Shown here piece by piece: positions 11,640-22,087 of a stretch of 64,000 nt of DNA; the first letter of the stretch is position 1; each line of letters opens with the position of its first letter. The notes below the pieces were generated by a model that did no database searches, was not told the DNA's origin, and saw nothing but the letters and a program-made list of their open reading frames with translations. Origin of the DNA: Solen grandis. Its lineage: Eukaryota; Mollusca; Bivalvia; Adapedonta; Solenidae. The stretch is taken from NCBI GenBank assembly GCA_021229015.1, contig CM037780.1, forward strand, positions 62,181,323-62,245,322, written 5' to 3'. Made by a program: the position numbers and the translations under genes.

Positions 11640-13389
11640 GATTTTGTTTCTTGTTATGCCTCTATTGACATGTCTAGGAATTCATAACTTGGAGAGGGAG
11701 AGCGAGACAGACGGGGGAAGCACAGGTAGGCCACTTGCGCTAGAATATACATTATCGGTGTGTGTGGGGGGGGGGGGGTCATACTTTTAAACAAGATTCC
11801 AATCTGCGGGTCTAGTGCCAGTGATGCGGGCAGATGGATATAGAGGGACCAAGGTAACTGAGGGACTGCGGGAGCCTAAGACTAAATATGTCCCCTCCTT
11901 ATCCTATCACTGATCGTTAACAGCCACTGTTTTCCTACTTAGCCGAAAATTCTGCAAAATGTGAAAGATTCGTTCCTCGAACGGTTTGTGTTTGCGACTT
12001 TGCTTTGGGAATTTAGGTCCTTCCGCACTGAATCGCGTTGAATCATTGTTCAGTCAATTCGCCATGCTGCCGTTTCCAATCCGGCAAGATTACATGAACA
12101 TACCGATGTGCAGCCGATGCAACTCCGAAAATGACAGCTTCCGCACGATGGCCTAGCGTTTATATCGCTTCCGCGAGTGCTGAGCGACATTGCTGTTCGC
12201 CCAACGTTCAAACAGGGTTCCTCTATATAAATCGCGTCTTCATACTTCTCACAGATGCTAAACTTTGAAATTAAAAGGCAATTTACTACATGTTAATCAA
12301 CATCGTCGAAAACCCTGCTGACTTATTCCGTTCACTACATGACATCATATAGATGATCTATCAATCGGCCGTGGGTATTCGACGATGGTCAATCAATGGA
12401 TTTCTCACACCTCTCCATTAAACAGAGACAAGATGCTAATTGTAGTCTTCCAACACCAAAATAAGATTTGCTATGAAAATGAATTTCATAAAAGATTTCA
12501 TTAGAAGTAAAATAATACAAACTAAAAGTAATACATATAGATATATTTCTAAAGGTCACCAAAAGAGTTTGTATACTTTCAATAATTATATGTTTCTATT
12601 TACTTTTCATTCTTTTATTTGTCAATAAATCATTTGGAAAAAATATTTTCATAGCAATTCGTTGGCGGTTCGTCAAACGTTCGATTTATTCGGTAGGTGT
12701 ACTTAGCAAATACTCAAACGCTGGCTTCAACACATTCGGTCCATCAACACATTCGGTACATTAACACATTTGGTACAATTTCGTTATATGTTTGGTGCAT
12801 GGTTGGAACCGTTTAAAACAGAAATGCTATGAACACTCTGATTTTCATTTTGAATTGTCGGTATCAATACGCCACGAATTTTGGTAAGGGGACAGGGCGT
12901 AAAATCAAACATACTTGCTTCAAAGTCAAACATAGTTGCTTCAAAGTCACTCAATATACATGTGATTTTTTTTTAATTTTATACACGAAAAAGTAATAAA
13001 ATTCTGTGCCGTAAAATATACATTTGCCGTATTGTCCCGCCACTGTATCGATTTCTTGCCCTTTTCTGGAGAATTTAGTAAAACCATCTCATATCAAGCT
13101 CCAAATGTTAAAAATCTTGTACAGGTACCTAGCTGTTCACACAATTCAGTACATATTAGTCATCCAGTTGAATTTACAATTTATTTCAAGTAGAGATGTA
13201 ATGGTTCCATTGCTTTGAAACATATCCAATCTTAATGAAATAATGCGACCGTTTTTCTTACCCTTTTTTCTCTTCTTTTTTGCTTGTTTGTTGATTTTTT
13301 TATAGTTTTTATTTTAAACACCGAGCTTGTGTCAAAATTCAGTTTTGCTTTAAAATGTGTGTGGTCAACATTCATTTCTGTTTTAAAAA

Positions 13390-13390
<1 letters not shown>
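11640..13390. other. gene B 3' region, terminal exon not located
   Basis: Gene B must end somewhere between 13451 and gene A. A weak candidate terminal exon is 12436-12548 (minus): acceptor AG at 12550-12549, phase 1, a hydrophobic 36-residue tail and a stop. 11820-12250 is less AT-rich but not clearly coding. Poly-G occurs near 11766-11779. Confidence 0.3.

Positions 13391-13434
<44 letters not shown>
13391..13434. repeat. (GT)n(GA)n compound microsatellite
   Basis: A GT run passes directly into a GA run. On the minus strand it lies 17 bp inside the intron after the exon 4 donor of gene B, as a CT-then-CA tract. Confidence 0.95.
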
Positions 13435-13451
13435 ATGGGGGAGAGTCTTAC

Positions 13452-13709
13452 TGGTTGCTACAACAAGCCAAATACTACTGGTGTTCATTTCTTCGTCGTT
13501 GGAGGCATGACAATGATACTCTCCCCCGTCATCCGCCGTCAAATTTAAGATTCGGAGAGACCCGTCGTTTGTTTGTTGGTATTTATTGTCCGTCCCCTTA
13601 AAAATGATGCCGTTTCTGGACCAGACGACATTTGGAATCGTACTATTGGAAGCGCGGCAGCCCAACGTAACCTCTCCGCCGCCCTCGCCGATTGCAGTGT
13701 TTGGAAAGA
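13452..13709 (-). CDS. IgSF gene B, exon 4 (complete second Ig domain)
   Basis: The exon runs from an acceptor (TTTTTGACAG, AG at 13711-13710) to a consensus donor (A|GTAAGA, GT at 13451-13450). It is 258 nt long and phase 1 at both ends. It encodes one whole Ig domain: EVTLGC with the B-strand Cys, VVWSRNG with the C-strand Trp, GSLRILNLTADDGGEYHC with the Asp-x-Gly-x-Tyr-x-Cys signature, and the G strand IWLVVAT. Symmetrical phase-1 boundaries are the usual form for a shuffled Ig exon. It follows exon 3 by 559 bp of intron holding a SINE. At least one more exon is required because no stop is reached in frame. Ligand and subfamily are unknown. Confidence 0.8.
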
Positions 13710-14040
13710 CTGTCAAAAACAATGCGATGCAACTCCGTTATAACGCTGTATCATAGGGTGTACACCTCTAGATTCCTCATTATATTGGATCAAAATATAA
13801 ATAACTAAACAAGGCACAAAATAAAACTTTGTGGTGCTATGTTTGGTAGAGTTATAATATCTTCTGTGCTCCGCGTTATATATTGGATATATACTGTTTG
13901 TTTGTTTGTTTGTTTGTTTAGTTTAACATCCTTATATGTGTATATTATTACATTTTCAATGATTTTCTTTCGCAATGCACCAAAGCGAGAGGCTCATAAC
14001 TATCTTCTATAACAGACAAGACATTGTTTATCAGTTTTCT

Positions 14041-14195
14041 TGATGAGAGCGCCGTGGTCCAGTGAAAACATAACCGACTACCGACGAACCTCATTATGGG
14101 AAATGATTCCAGGCGCTAAGTACTGGTCCAGCCCAAGAATCGTCGAGAGGATTAGTATAAGTTGTTTCCCAATCGACGTGAAATAAAGTTTTAAC
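14041..14195 (+). repeat. SINE in gene B intron 3
   Basis: GAGCGCCGTGGTCCAGTG resembles a tRNA-like head. It is followed by AAGTACTGGTCCAGCCC, TATAAGTTGTTTCCCAATCG and an AATAAAG 3' end. The 3' domain is shared with 2286-2372 and, more loosely, with the SINE at 55632-55876. Confidence 0.6.
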
Positions 14196-14268
14196 AGTTT
14201 TCTTGATTTAATCAGTGGTTATTCCCCTTGAAAAATAGACGAAGGTGTTGATACGCGGTAATACGTAC

Positions 14269-14343
14269 CGAAAGTTGTTCCCTCGATCTCTCGGTCGGTG
14301 TCGACGACAAGCAAACACATATACGTTCCAGCATCGCTACTGT
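14269..14343 (-). CDS. IgSF gene B, exon 3 (second half of first Ig domain)
   Basis: This short exon is 75 nt, phase 1 to phase 1. It lies between an acceptor (TTATTGTTGTAG, AG at 14345-14344) and a strong donor (G|GTACGT, GT at 14268-14267). Joined to exon 2 it reads DSSDAGTYMC, the F-strand signature with the second Ig cysteine, then a G-strand-like LLVVDTDREIEGTTF. It therefore completes the Ig domain begun in exon 2. The exact joining of frame, phase and motif across about 900 bp is strong evidence that the splice sites are right. A MITE lies 75 bp upstream in the intron. Confidence 0.8.
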
Positions 14344-14418
14344 CTACAACAATAACATCAGTTGATTCACGAAGTGGTCGGGGTATAGTTGGAATATTTC
14401 TCAATCATACGGTATAAT

Positions 14419-14599
14419 TAGGCCTAAGAAAAAATACGTGTTTCGGTCAACCCGACCCTACCTAGCGAAACCGCCGACCCTTAAGTTTTCAGCGGTCGTT
14501 TTTGGCGGCCATTTTGAGACCGCTGATTTCCGTGATTCATTTACTGTTATGACTGGACTTTAAAAAAAAATATAAAAAAATAAATCCTGACCCTACCCT

Positions 14600-14630
<31 letters not shown>

Positions 14631-14670
14631 GAGACCGTTGCCCGAAACACATATTTTTTATTACGCCTTA
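14419..14670. mobile_element. MITE of the TAAGGCGTAATAAAAAA family
   Basis: The left end TAGGCCTAAGAAAAAATACG, followed by TGTTTCGG, faces the right end (reverse complement TAAGGCGTAATAAAAAATAT, then GTGTTTCGG). The interior carries a poly-T run at 14602-14630. Relatives lie at 21235-21447 and 37988-38218. It is located in gene B intron 2. Confidence 0.65.
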
Positions 14671-15250
14671 AACATATGTAAAAATGTCATTTTATTTTCT
14701 TCTCTGTGATTTTAAATATTTCTTTAAATTATTCAAACAGTAAGAAACAAAAGGGAGAACACTTTCTCCAAGTTAATGTTGGAAAATTTTTCTATCGATG
14801 GACCATAATCAAATGAAAATCGTGTCATATAATATAATGTCGTATAATAATGAGAGATCGCTGCTGGCAAGTGCTGGATGGGATATTTAATATTACCACT
14901 GGCCCAATATGTCTACTAGGATAACCATTAAGTATCAATTATTATAATTATTATCAAATATTGTCCTCTTTACTAATTTTTTCTTTACATATGTAGTAAT
15001 TTACCAGAAACATGTTTAGTTCAACTGTTATTGTTTTTAAAACATGTTTTATTGCTCACTATAAACATATATTTACAACAAATTTAAACAGGGTTGGGCT
15101 ATAATTAGTTCAACTGTTGCATTGTGGGTAAAGTTAGCGTGCCCATCATTGCAATAAATACTGAAGCAGTGAAGTGTATATCGACATAACTGTCGATTAC
15201 ATTAATTAATCGTACTATTCTACGATAAATTAATGACTGTATATATATAC

Positions 15251-15436
15251 CTGGATTTCTGATTGTAAGGGTTCCAGCAGTGTTTATGCTATATTTTTCG
15301 CCTGTACTGAGAGATTCGTTGTTAAGCGTCCATTTTGTTGAGATTTGAGTACCAGCCTGCAGTCCAGCTGATCTACAACCTAGCCGCAGGACGTCAGCAC
15401 CAGATGTTAGATACGCATTTCCCGGCGTGAGTGTCA
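15251..15436 (-). CDS. IgSF gene B, exon 2 (first half of first Ig domain)
   Basis: 186 nt, phase 1 to phase 1. Acceptor TATATTTTACAG (AG at 15438-15437), donor G|GTATAT (GT at 15250-15249). It encodes VTLTPGNAYLTSGADVLRLGC with the B-strand cysteine, STKWTLNNESL with the C-strand Trp, and GTLTIRNP, the E strand. The F-strand cysteine is missing here and supplied by exon 3. Exon 1 ends in a lone G, which with TG gives the expected Val at the junction. The split inside the domain contrasts with the single-exon second domain. A read-through ATG at 15486 is in frame but crosses the acceptor and is not preferred. Confidence 0.78.
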
Positions 15437-15439
15437 CTG

Positions 15440-16240
15440 TAAAATATATAGGCACATTTACATGTATACATAATAAACAATCATACATCTAGTTCATTAG
15501 GTTTGTTTTGAATTATTTACCCGTATAAAATGTGTTAAATTAAAATGACTATGTTATTCCTTCGAAGTTATATTGTTTGTTTCGTACAACGTTCAATGAC
15601 ATTTACGTATACATATTTTAGGTCAGGATGACCTACCATGCAATACCTAGATTCTTACTGAGGTCTGTGTTAGTTGTATGAATTTGACTGTATGATTAGA
15701 GAAGTTCTGTAGTCAGAATATAGATAATGTCAAATCCCGGTTACTCCATGACATATATTACACATATACAGATACCTGGTGTTATTCGAAATATTTTGTT
15801 GGACCCAAGCCCATCTCCACCTTACTTCTATATACTTTGCAGGCGCGGATCCAGGATTTTGGGTTAGGAGGGGCGTAAGTCCAGCAACTACAGGTATTTA
15901 CATTGTATTAATAATATAGGGCATGTTTAATACCATATATATAAACACACACGTATATTGATTTAACGGAAAAAAACAGTTATTATATCAGCATAATATA
16001 TATATGTTACCCAGGCACTATTAGATGACATTTTGTAGTAATTCATGTTTCATGTCATATTTGTGAGTCATTGTTTATGTTGTACCTGTCACTTGTCTTG
16101 TTGTGTATATTTAGTGCATGTCAGTAGTGAGTGTGTTTGTTTAGGATCAGTGTGCAGCATGAAGTGTCATTTTGTGAGTGCTGATCGGGTGTATGATGGG
16201 TAAATCAGTCAGGTGTAACGTTATTTTCTTCCTTTCCTTT
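15440..16240. other. gene B intron 1, proximal part
   Basis: Mostly unremarkable. CAGGCGCGGATCCAGGATTT at 15840-15859 resembles a hAT-type terminus, but its partner end was not found. Confidence 0.4.
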
Positions 16241-16247
16241 CTAGTCT

Positions 16248-16370
16248 TTATTTCTCTTCCTTCGCTTCAGGGGCACCACCGGCGGCTGGAGCACTTCCGC
16301 CAGCAGCTGGTGCACCACCACCACCAGGCTGACCACCACCACCAGAGGGTTCTTTCTTTTCACCATACAT
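16248..16370 (-). CDS. Gly/Pro/Ala-rich C-terminal-like reading frame, unassigned
   Basis: On the minus strand ATG (16370) to TAA (16248) gives 40 residues: a charged start MYGEKKEP, then GGGG and PAAGG blocks, ending APEAKEEK. Glycine, proline and alanine codons make it far more GC-rich than its surroundings. Compositional bias, charged flanks and a clean stop suggest the tail of a real protein, either a last exon of a gene nested in gene B's intron or a retro-duplicated fragment. No convincing acceptor is visible upstream (no pyrimidine tract before 16370), and AATAAA overlaps the stop. I cannot name the parent protein. The alternative is a trinucleotide-biased low-complexity patch. Confidence 0.35.
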   Translation of the reverse strand: MYGEKKEPSGGGGQPGGGGAPAAGGSAPAAGGAPEAKEEK

Positions 16371-16479
16371 ACTTTATTTATGAACTTGTATTGATATTAT
16401 TTAAAGTTACATGATACTTACATTTTTACAGTCATCTTAAATTATACCACATTCAATATGTCAGTCTTAGTCCTTTAAT

Positions 16480-16980
16480 GAATTAATGAATTGTTTCCGC
16501 TGCTGGAATCTCTCTTTCAAACAGAACACTATACTTTTAATGTCATTTTGTTTTCACGTATACTTATCGAAAGTATTTTTTTAGGTATTTGAGTCTTATA
16601 CATCTATATTTTGGACACACAAGCAAGAAATGATATCCAGATTCTATCATAGATGAGTTACAAGCACATAATCCATTTTTTCTATCTGTTCCATCGTATC
16701 TCCGTATCTCAATATTTAGTTCATGCTAAATAAACGAAATTTACGCAAAATCTTTGATAATCATTTTTTTATTATTTCAAAATACGTTTCAAGTCTAAAT
16801 TATGTTATGTATTTACAGTTAGTTTCAAGATTTGGACTATTATTTATACATTCATGCCATTTCTGTATAAAGTTTGTTTTATCATTGGTACATAGTCAGT
16901 ATCTACGTCAGAATTATTCAATATTTTTTTTAAACAATACCTAATTTTAAATCTTTTTATAATATTTTAATGCGCATTCT
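16480..16980 (-). pseudogene. LINE 3' fragment (C-terminal zinc-finger region)
   Basis: Interrupted minus-strand frames show the C-terminal pattern of non-LTR polyproteins: LNIEIRRYDG, CACNSSMIESGYHFLLVC and PKYRCIRLKYLKKYF. The same pattern occurs in the fragments at 22088-22735 and 48353-50531. It is truncated upstream and has several stops. Confidence 0.7.
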
Positions 16981-17829
16981 TTACATATTGTAGATAATTA
17001 AAATCTTCCTTGTTCTCCCAAAACTGCTAAATTGGGGGAAAAAATCCCACCTTGGTCGAGGTTGGGGGGGGGGGGGCGTATCCTGCTTCCACACCCTCTA
17101 AATTTTCCCTTGCTTCGGCCATTCAAATATGTACAGTGCGAGACAATGATCTTATTTGAAATCAATTTTCGGTCCGTGCTAATAGATTCCTATGGTTTTC
17201 ATACCCCTGAATGCTGTTATCCGAACTAACCGACAAAACAGAAATCACTGGTGTCATTTCAAATAAACAAATAAAGCGTTTTCTAGTTTTCAGGAAATTC
17301 CTGTGGTCACTAAGACGAAAAAAAAGCGGTTTATGCCCAACTGTCCCACTTTTTGATATTTTGTTTCCCAACTGTCCCACTCAAGATTTTTAGCACCTTG
17401 CTGGGTGTGTTTTGATAAGGGATTATAATCTATTTCAAACTACAACACATTAAAATGAATTGAAGTTGTATTATCTGATTTTGTTTCTGATTTTTTTTTT
17501 GATTTTGTATTTTAAGAGGTAAAATTTCATGTTTTAGTTATATTGTATTATTTCTTTCTAAAATGTGTTTATTAAGGTCCATTAATTAGGGTTACTAAAT
17601 TAATTGTAATTTATAGTGTAAACATGCATTCCTTTGATCTCTGGCTTTAAAGCTTATGTGAATTGATAAAGATAAAAAATAATTTGAACTTATTAAGATA
17701 ATTATCACCTCTGCTACTTTTTTCTTTAAATTGTGTTAATTGATTGGTCCAACTAAAGTCCATTTATCCTGTATATATTGCTAAGTGATTGGATTAAGAA
17801 ATACAAACAAGTCCTTTGATTTACTGCAG

Positions 17830-18526
17830 ACTTTTTCAACATCTTCAACAGAAATGCAGGGAAATAGGAATGGAACTGGGACCAGACACACTCCTGATAG
17901 ACTTTGAGGCAGCAACCAAGCAGGCAGCTCGCAGAGTGTTTCCAAATGTGAATGTGAAAGGGTGTTTTTTTCATTACACACAGTGTGTTTGGCGGAAGAT
18001 ACAGAAGCTTGGCTTAGTTGGACTGTATTCTGAGAATGAGGACTTTAAGAAACTAGGAAGAAGAGCTGCAGTTCTGCCTCTAGTCCCCATACAACATGTT
18101 GAAGATGTGTGGTTTGTCGCACTGACGGATGCTGAAAATGCAGAGATTCCAGTGGATGTTTCAAGGTTCACAGACTATGTCACTGAACATTGGGTTGAGG
18201 GAGACAAGGACAACTGGAACCATTTCGAGACAGAAGGACCAAGAACAACAAACAACTTGGAAGGCTGGCACAACAAACTAAAGAAAAGTATGAGACAGTC
18301 ACATCCGAACATTTACAAGTTCTTGGAAACAATACAAAGGATTGAAGCTGCCAATGCTATCAAAATTCTTCAGCACAGTGCCGGAGGAGTGAGAGAAAAG
18401 AAGAGGAGGAAATACCGACAACTTGAACAGAGACTGTCTGCCCTGAAACACAAGTACATGGCTGAAGAAATCACTGTGATGGAGTATGCCGATTGTGCAT
18501 CGCATTTGATTCGGTTTGACGAGTAA
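17830..18526 (+). CDS. MULE-type transposase, C-terminal exon or fragment
   Basis: An open frame from 17816 to the stop at 18526 encodes up to 236 aa. It contains LLIDFEAA (the second DDE Asp, residue 29), GCFFHYTQ (the C-x2-H signature of MULE transposases after that Asp, C50/H53) and RTTNNLEGWHNKLKK (residues 143-157), typical of the MULE/FLYWCH-like proteins of invertebrates. A plausible acceptor TTTACTGCAG lies at 17820-17829, so translation from the ATG at 17816 may be artefactual and the coding exon may begin at 17830. The N-terminal part with the first catalytic Asp and any DNA-binding domain is not visible. An AATAAA at 18607 lies 80 bp after the stop. The frame is free of stops, so the copy is young or retained. 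Confidence 0.75.
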
Positions 18527-18599
18527 CTCTGTATAGAACAGATCAGTAGGGTGGAATGTCACAGTTGTTTAAATGAAATGCTTGTTTTCAAATTAAAAC

Positions 18600-18785
18600 A
18601 AAATACAATAAATTGTACCACATCCGAATATAGCCCTGTCTTTATTTGATTTGTTCATGACACATGAAATAAAAATAATAAATATATGAAAACATAAAGA
18701 GTTTGTTTTCTTCATTTCAGAGAGAGAAATACAATAAATTGTACCACATCCGAATATAGCCCTGTCTTTATTTGATTTGTTCATA
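18600..18785. repeat. 59-bp direct duplication in the transposase 3' region
   Basis: The block AAATACAATAAATTGTACCA and its following 39 bp at 18600-18658 recur almost identically at 18727-18785. Both copies carry the polyadenylation-like AATAAA. Confidence 0.9.
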
Positions 18786-19235
18786 TAACTTATTATAAAT
18801 ATAAGCATATATTACTAACATAAATACTTGCAATGTCTTAATAATATAAGACAATAAGACAAATAATTGCACTGAAATATTCCATCCATTTAGGTAAAGA
18901 CTATAGTCACTCATCCATGACAGTCTATTGTTATCCAATTAAGCATGATTCCCAACTGTCCCACCTTGATTTTTACTGTTTTATATAAAAGTGGGACAGT
19001 TGGGAAGACACCAAAAAAGCATAGACAAGAGTGACAGTGCTGCCACAATATACGCCGCCACAAAATATAAAGACCAAGAGGGTCCTTTTAATTATTGCCT
19101 TTAACATTTCTGTAAGCATAAGCTAATAATGAAGTCTGTGAGACCAATTAATTTAGCTGAACAGAGATAGAATCCTAAAAAGGCTTCCAATATGAAAGCA
19201 GGTCAAATAGCAGTATCAATATAAATCCTTTTTTC

Positions 19236-20546
19236 TTTCTCTGCATAACTCTTGCAAAAATCACTGTACAAGAAAATCCCTGCTTTATGCTCTTTTACCA
19301 GTTTAGAAACTTGAGTTGTGTTTTCAAGAGACCATGTTTAGAAAAACATAATTACTGTAAATATTGATGAACATCAAAATCCCTGCTTTGTGCATATCTA
19401 CCCAGTATAGTAATGATATTGACCACGTTTTGAAAAGATTAGGTCAGAAATGTAGGAGGAGTTGCGTTCACAAGGCTGAAATATCAATCAGCTACTAAGT
19501 ATCAAGGGACACAAATCTTGTAAAAATCAATGAACTGGAAATCGCCACTTCATGCACATCTACCCATTATGACATTGATCAAGTTTTGAAAAGATTCATT
19601 CAGAAATGTAGGAGGAGTTGCGTTCACAAGGCTGCAATATCAATCAGCTACAGAGACTAAGTTTCAAGAGACACAAATCTTGTAAAAAAATCAATTAACC
19701 GGAAAATCGCCACTTCATGCACATCTACCCATTATAGTAATTATTTCAAATAGTCAAGAGTCCCCATCAAGTGAAAGAAAGTGGTTAAATGAACTCTGTC
19801 TAAATCCTCATAATTTCCCATGGAAACAGATATATAATAATATTTACAAGTCGACAATAGACACAACATTACGAAACTTCCAATACAAATTTCTGATGAG
19901 AATAATCCCTACAAACAAACTACTTTTCAAATTCAATTATGTATCTTCAAGCCTGTGTGATTTTTGTAATGAATCAATTGAGTCGATTGAACATTTATTC
20001 TGGGAATGTAATACTGTACAGCCTCTATGGAACTCATTAAATAATTTTATAAAATCAAAATCTATTGATATTATTGTAAGAAAAAATGAAGCATTGTTAG
20101 GAATAACAACTAAAAGTATGAATTATAATGCTTGTAATACTCTTATAATATTCATGAAATATTTTATATTTTATGCTAAAATTAATCAAATTAAACCATC
20201 ATTTAACATATTTCAGGAATATCTCAAAAACAGAGTCAAAATAGAAGAAGAAATAGCGATTAACAGAGATCAATACAAAATACACTCTAGGAAATGGAAA
20301 ATATTTTCTAACTTATTAAATGCGGTATATTTAAGAAGAAAAACATCAGCCGTGACCAACAAAAAAAAAGAAAAAGATTAGATTTAATCAAAATGAATTG
20401 AAAAGTAGAAATATTTTAACCTTTAACATAACTTCTCTCTGAAACAAATATACAGAAAGATATGATAGACAGTTTTAGGGAGAATGCGTGATAGTAAAAC
20501 ATATGTTAATAGATTAAGATTTTTTTTTTTTTTTTTAAAACGAGAT

Positions 20547-20580
<34 letters not shown>

Positions 20581-21180
20581 CATATTATTTAAATCCCAGC
20601 ATAGTAAATGATAACTTGTTCATATATATATATGTGTAGGTGAGTGTGTGTACGTATATGAAAATGTTTGTGTGTATGTATATGTATGTGATAATGTATT
20701 GTTTTTATGTCTGGAAATAAATAAAAGAAAAAAAATCAATGAACTGGAAAATTGACACTTCATGCACATTTACCAATTTTAGTAATGACATTGACCAAGT
20801 TTTGAAAAGATTCATTCAGAAATATAGGAGGAGTTGCGTTCCCAAGGCTGAAATATCAATCAGCTACAGAGACTAAGTTTCAAGGGACACAAATCTTGTA
20901 AAAATCAATGAACTGGAAATCGCCACTTCATGCACATCTATCCATTATGACATTGATCAAGTTTTGAAAAGATTCATTCAGAAATGTAGGAGGAGTTGCG
21001 TTCACAAGGCTGCAATATCAATCAGCTACAGAGACTAAGTTTCAAGAGACACAAATCTTGTAAAAAAATCAATGAACCGGAAAATCGCCACTTCATGCAC
21101 ATCTACCCATTATAGTAATGACATTGACCAAGTTTTGAAAAGATTCATTCAGAAATGTAGGAGGAGTTGCGTTCACAAGA
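19236..21180 (+). repeat. decayed ~160-bp tandem array ending in GACGGACGG-type sequence
   Basis: Units share CTTCATGCACATCTACCCAT, AAGTTTTGAAAAGATTCATT and GTAGGAGGAGTTGCGTTC. At least five are recognisable, two before and three after a LINE fragment. The last unit ends in GTACGGACGGATAGACGG and CCGCCTCCGGCGGCG, a layout seen in other repeats of this window. Confidence 0.8.
19746..20737 (+). pseudogene. 5'-truncated LINE, C-terminal zinc-finger end
   Basis: Reading from about 19746 gives KWLNELCLNP, YKSTIDTTLRNFQYKFLMRI and then SSLCDFCNESIESIEHLFWEC (a C-x2-C-x7-8-H-x4-C zinc finger), ending at 20381. This is the conserved tail of a non-LTR polyprotein. The 3' UTR carries a GA run and a TG-rich stretch and ends AATAAATAAAAGAAAAAAAA. 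The reading frame of the fragment is intact for over 200 residues, so the insertion is not old. Confidence 0.8.
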
Positions 21181-21234
21181 TATGGACGTACGGACGGATA
21201 GACGGAGAAGACACCAATATACGACCGCCTCCGG

Positions 21235-21447
21235 CGGCGTATAAAAAATATAGGGTCGGTAGGTCGGCTGAACTTTTTTTTATTTTTAACTTTTTTTCCT
21301 TATATACTTTATTTTTAAGAGGAATTGACGAAAAACAGCATTTTCCAACCGGAATAGTCCGAAAACTACGAAAAAAAGGCTAGGGTTGGTACAAAAAATA
21401 GGGTCGGTCGGGTTAGTAGGAACAAGTAACTTTTTTATTACGCCTAA
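21235..21447 (-). mobile_element. MITE of the TAAGGCGTAATAAAAAA family
   Basis: The right end is AACTTTTTTATTACGCC; the interior has paired GGGTCGGT blocks and GAATTGACGAAAAACAGC. It is in inverse orientation to the copy at 37988-38218. The left end GGCGTATAAAAAATATAGGG is fused to the preceding tandem array. Confidence 0.7.
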
Positions 21448-21800
21448 CAACGTTAAGAACATTTATGCATAGATGAACATTAGAGACTAAAGATGCAGAT
21501 GAAAAAGGTAAAATTAGAATATAAAATATTTTGTCTTTCAAAACACAGGGAATTTAAGTGCGCGCGCGTGTGTGTGTTTGGGTAGGCGTCAAACCATATT
21601 TTGCCCTTTGCCAACACCTAATAAGTTAAATCTCAGAAACAAGCAAAACTCACCTAGATAGATTTTACATATCAATTTAGAGATTTGCACATGTAAATTT
21701 GTTTGATGTTTAATGTCTTTACTTCTATATACATGTAAACATGCTAGAATGTTTACTTACCATTCTGTTGTTCCAGATAAATGTTGCACTTATATGTACA

Positions 21801-22014
21801 ACTTTAAACTTTATTTATTTTTACATCGAATCACAACTTATATTAATCACTCTCGATGGCTCTGATGGTCATTATTGTGGGAGGAAACCGGAGAGCCCGG
21901 AGAAAACCCACATGTCTGGACGGGCGACCACTGTACCCTTTCACGTACATGACCAGGAATCGAACCCAGGACGCACTTGTGAGAAGCGAGGCGCGTTACC
22001 ACTACGCTATCCAA
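21801..22014 (-). repeat. tRNA-derived SINE
   Basis: On the minus strand a tRNA-like head (ATAGCGTAGTGGTAACGCGC as A box, GGGTTCGATTCC as B box) is followed by GTGGGTTTTCTCCGGGCTCT and a 3' domain ending in AATAAAG. It is the same family as 55632-55876. Confidence 0.85.
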
Positions 22015-22087
22015 ACTTGTATTGAGATACGATTATGCATGATACACCCGTTTAATTGCTATAAACATTAAATCATGTTTTACAACT

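Larger units (their letters stand above)
17336..19004 (+). mobile_element. MULE-like DNA transposon with repeated CCCAACTGTCCCAC ends
   Basis: The motif CCCAACTGTCCCAC occurs twice in direct orientation at the left (17336-17349, 17367-17380). At the right it occurs once direct (18951-18964) and once inverted (18991-19004), bracketing the transposase reading frame. The inverted outermost pair would serve as short TIRs. The right-hand pair can also form a hairpin with a 26-nt loop. Exact limits and target duplication were not resolved. Confidence 0.6.

Noticed and set aside
15437..15488. Alternative start for gene B at 15486 reading through into exon 2
   Set aside because: The reading crosses a good acceptor and its N-terminus is not a convincing signal peptide, while a phase-matched signal exon exists at 27740-27809.
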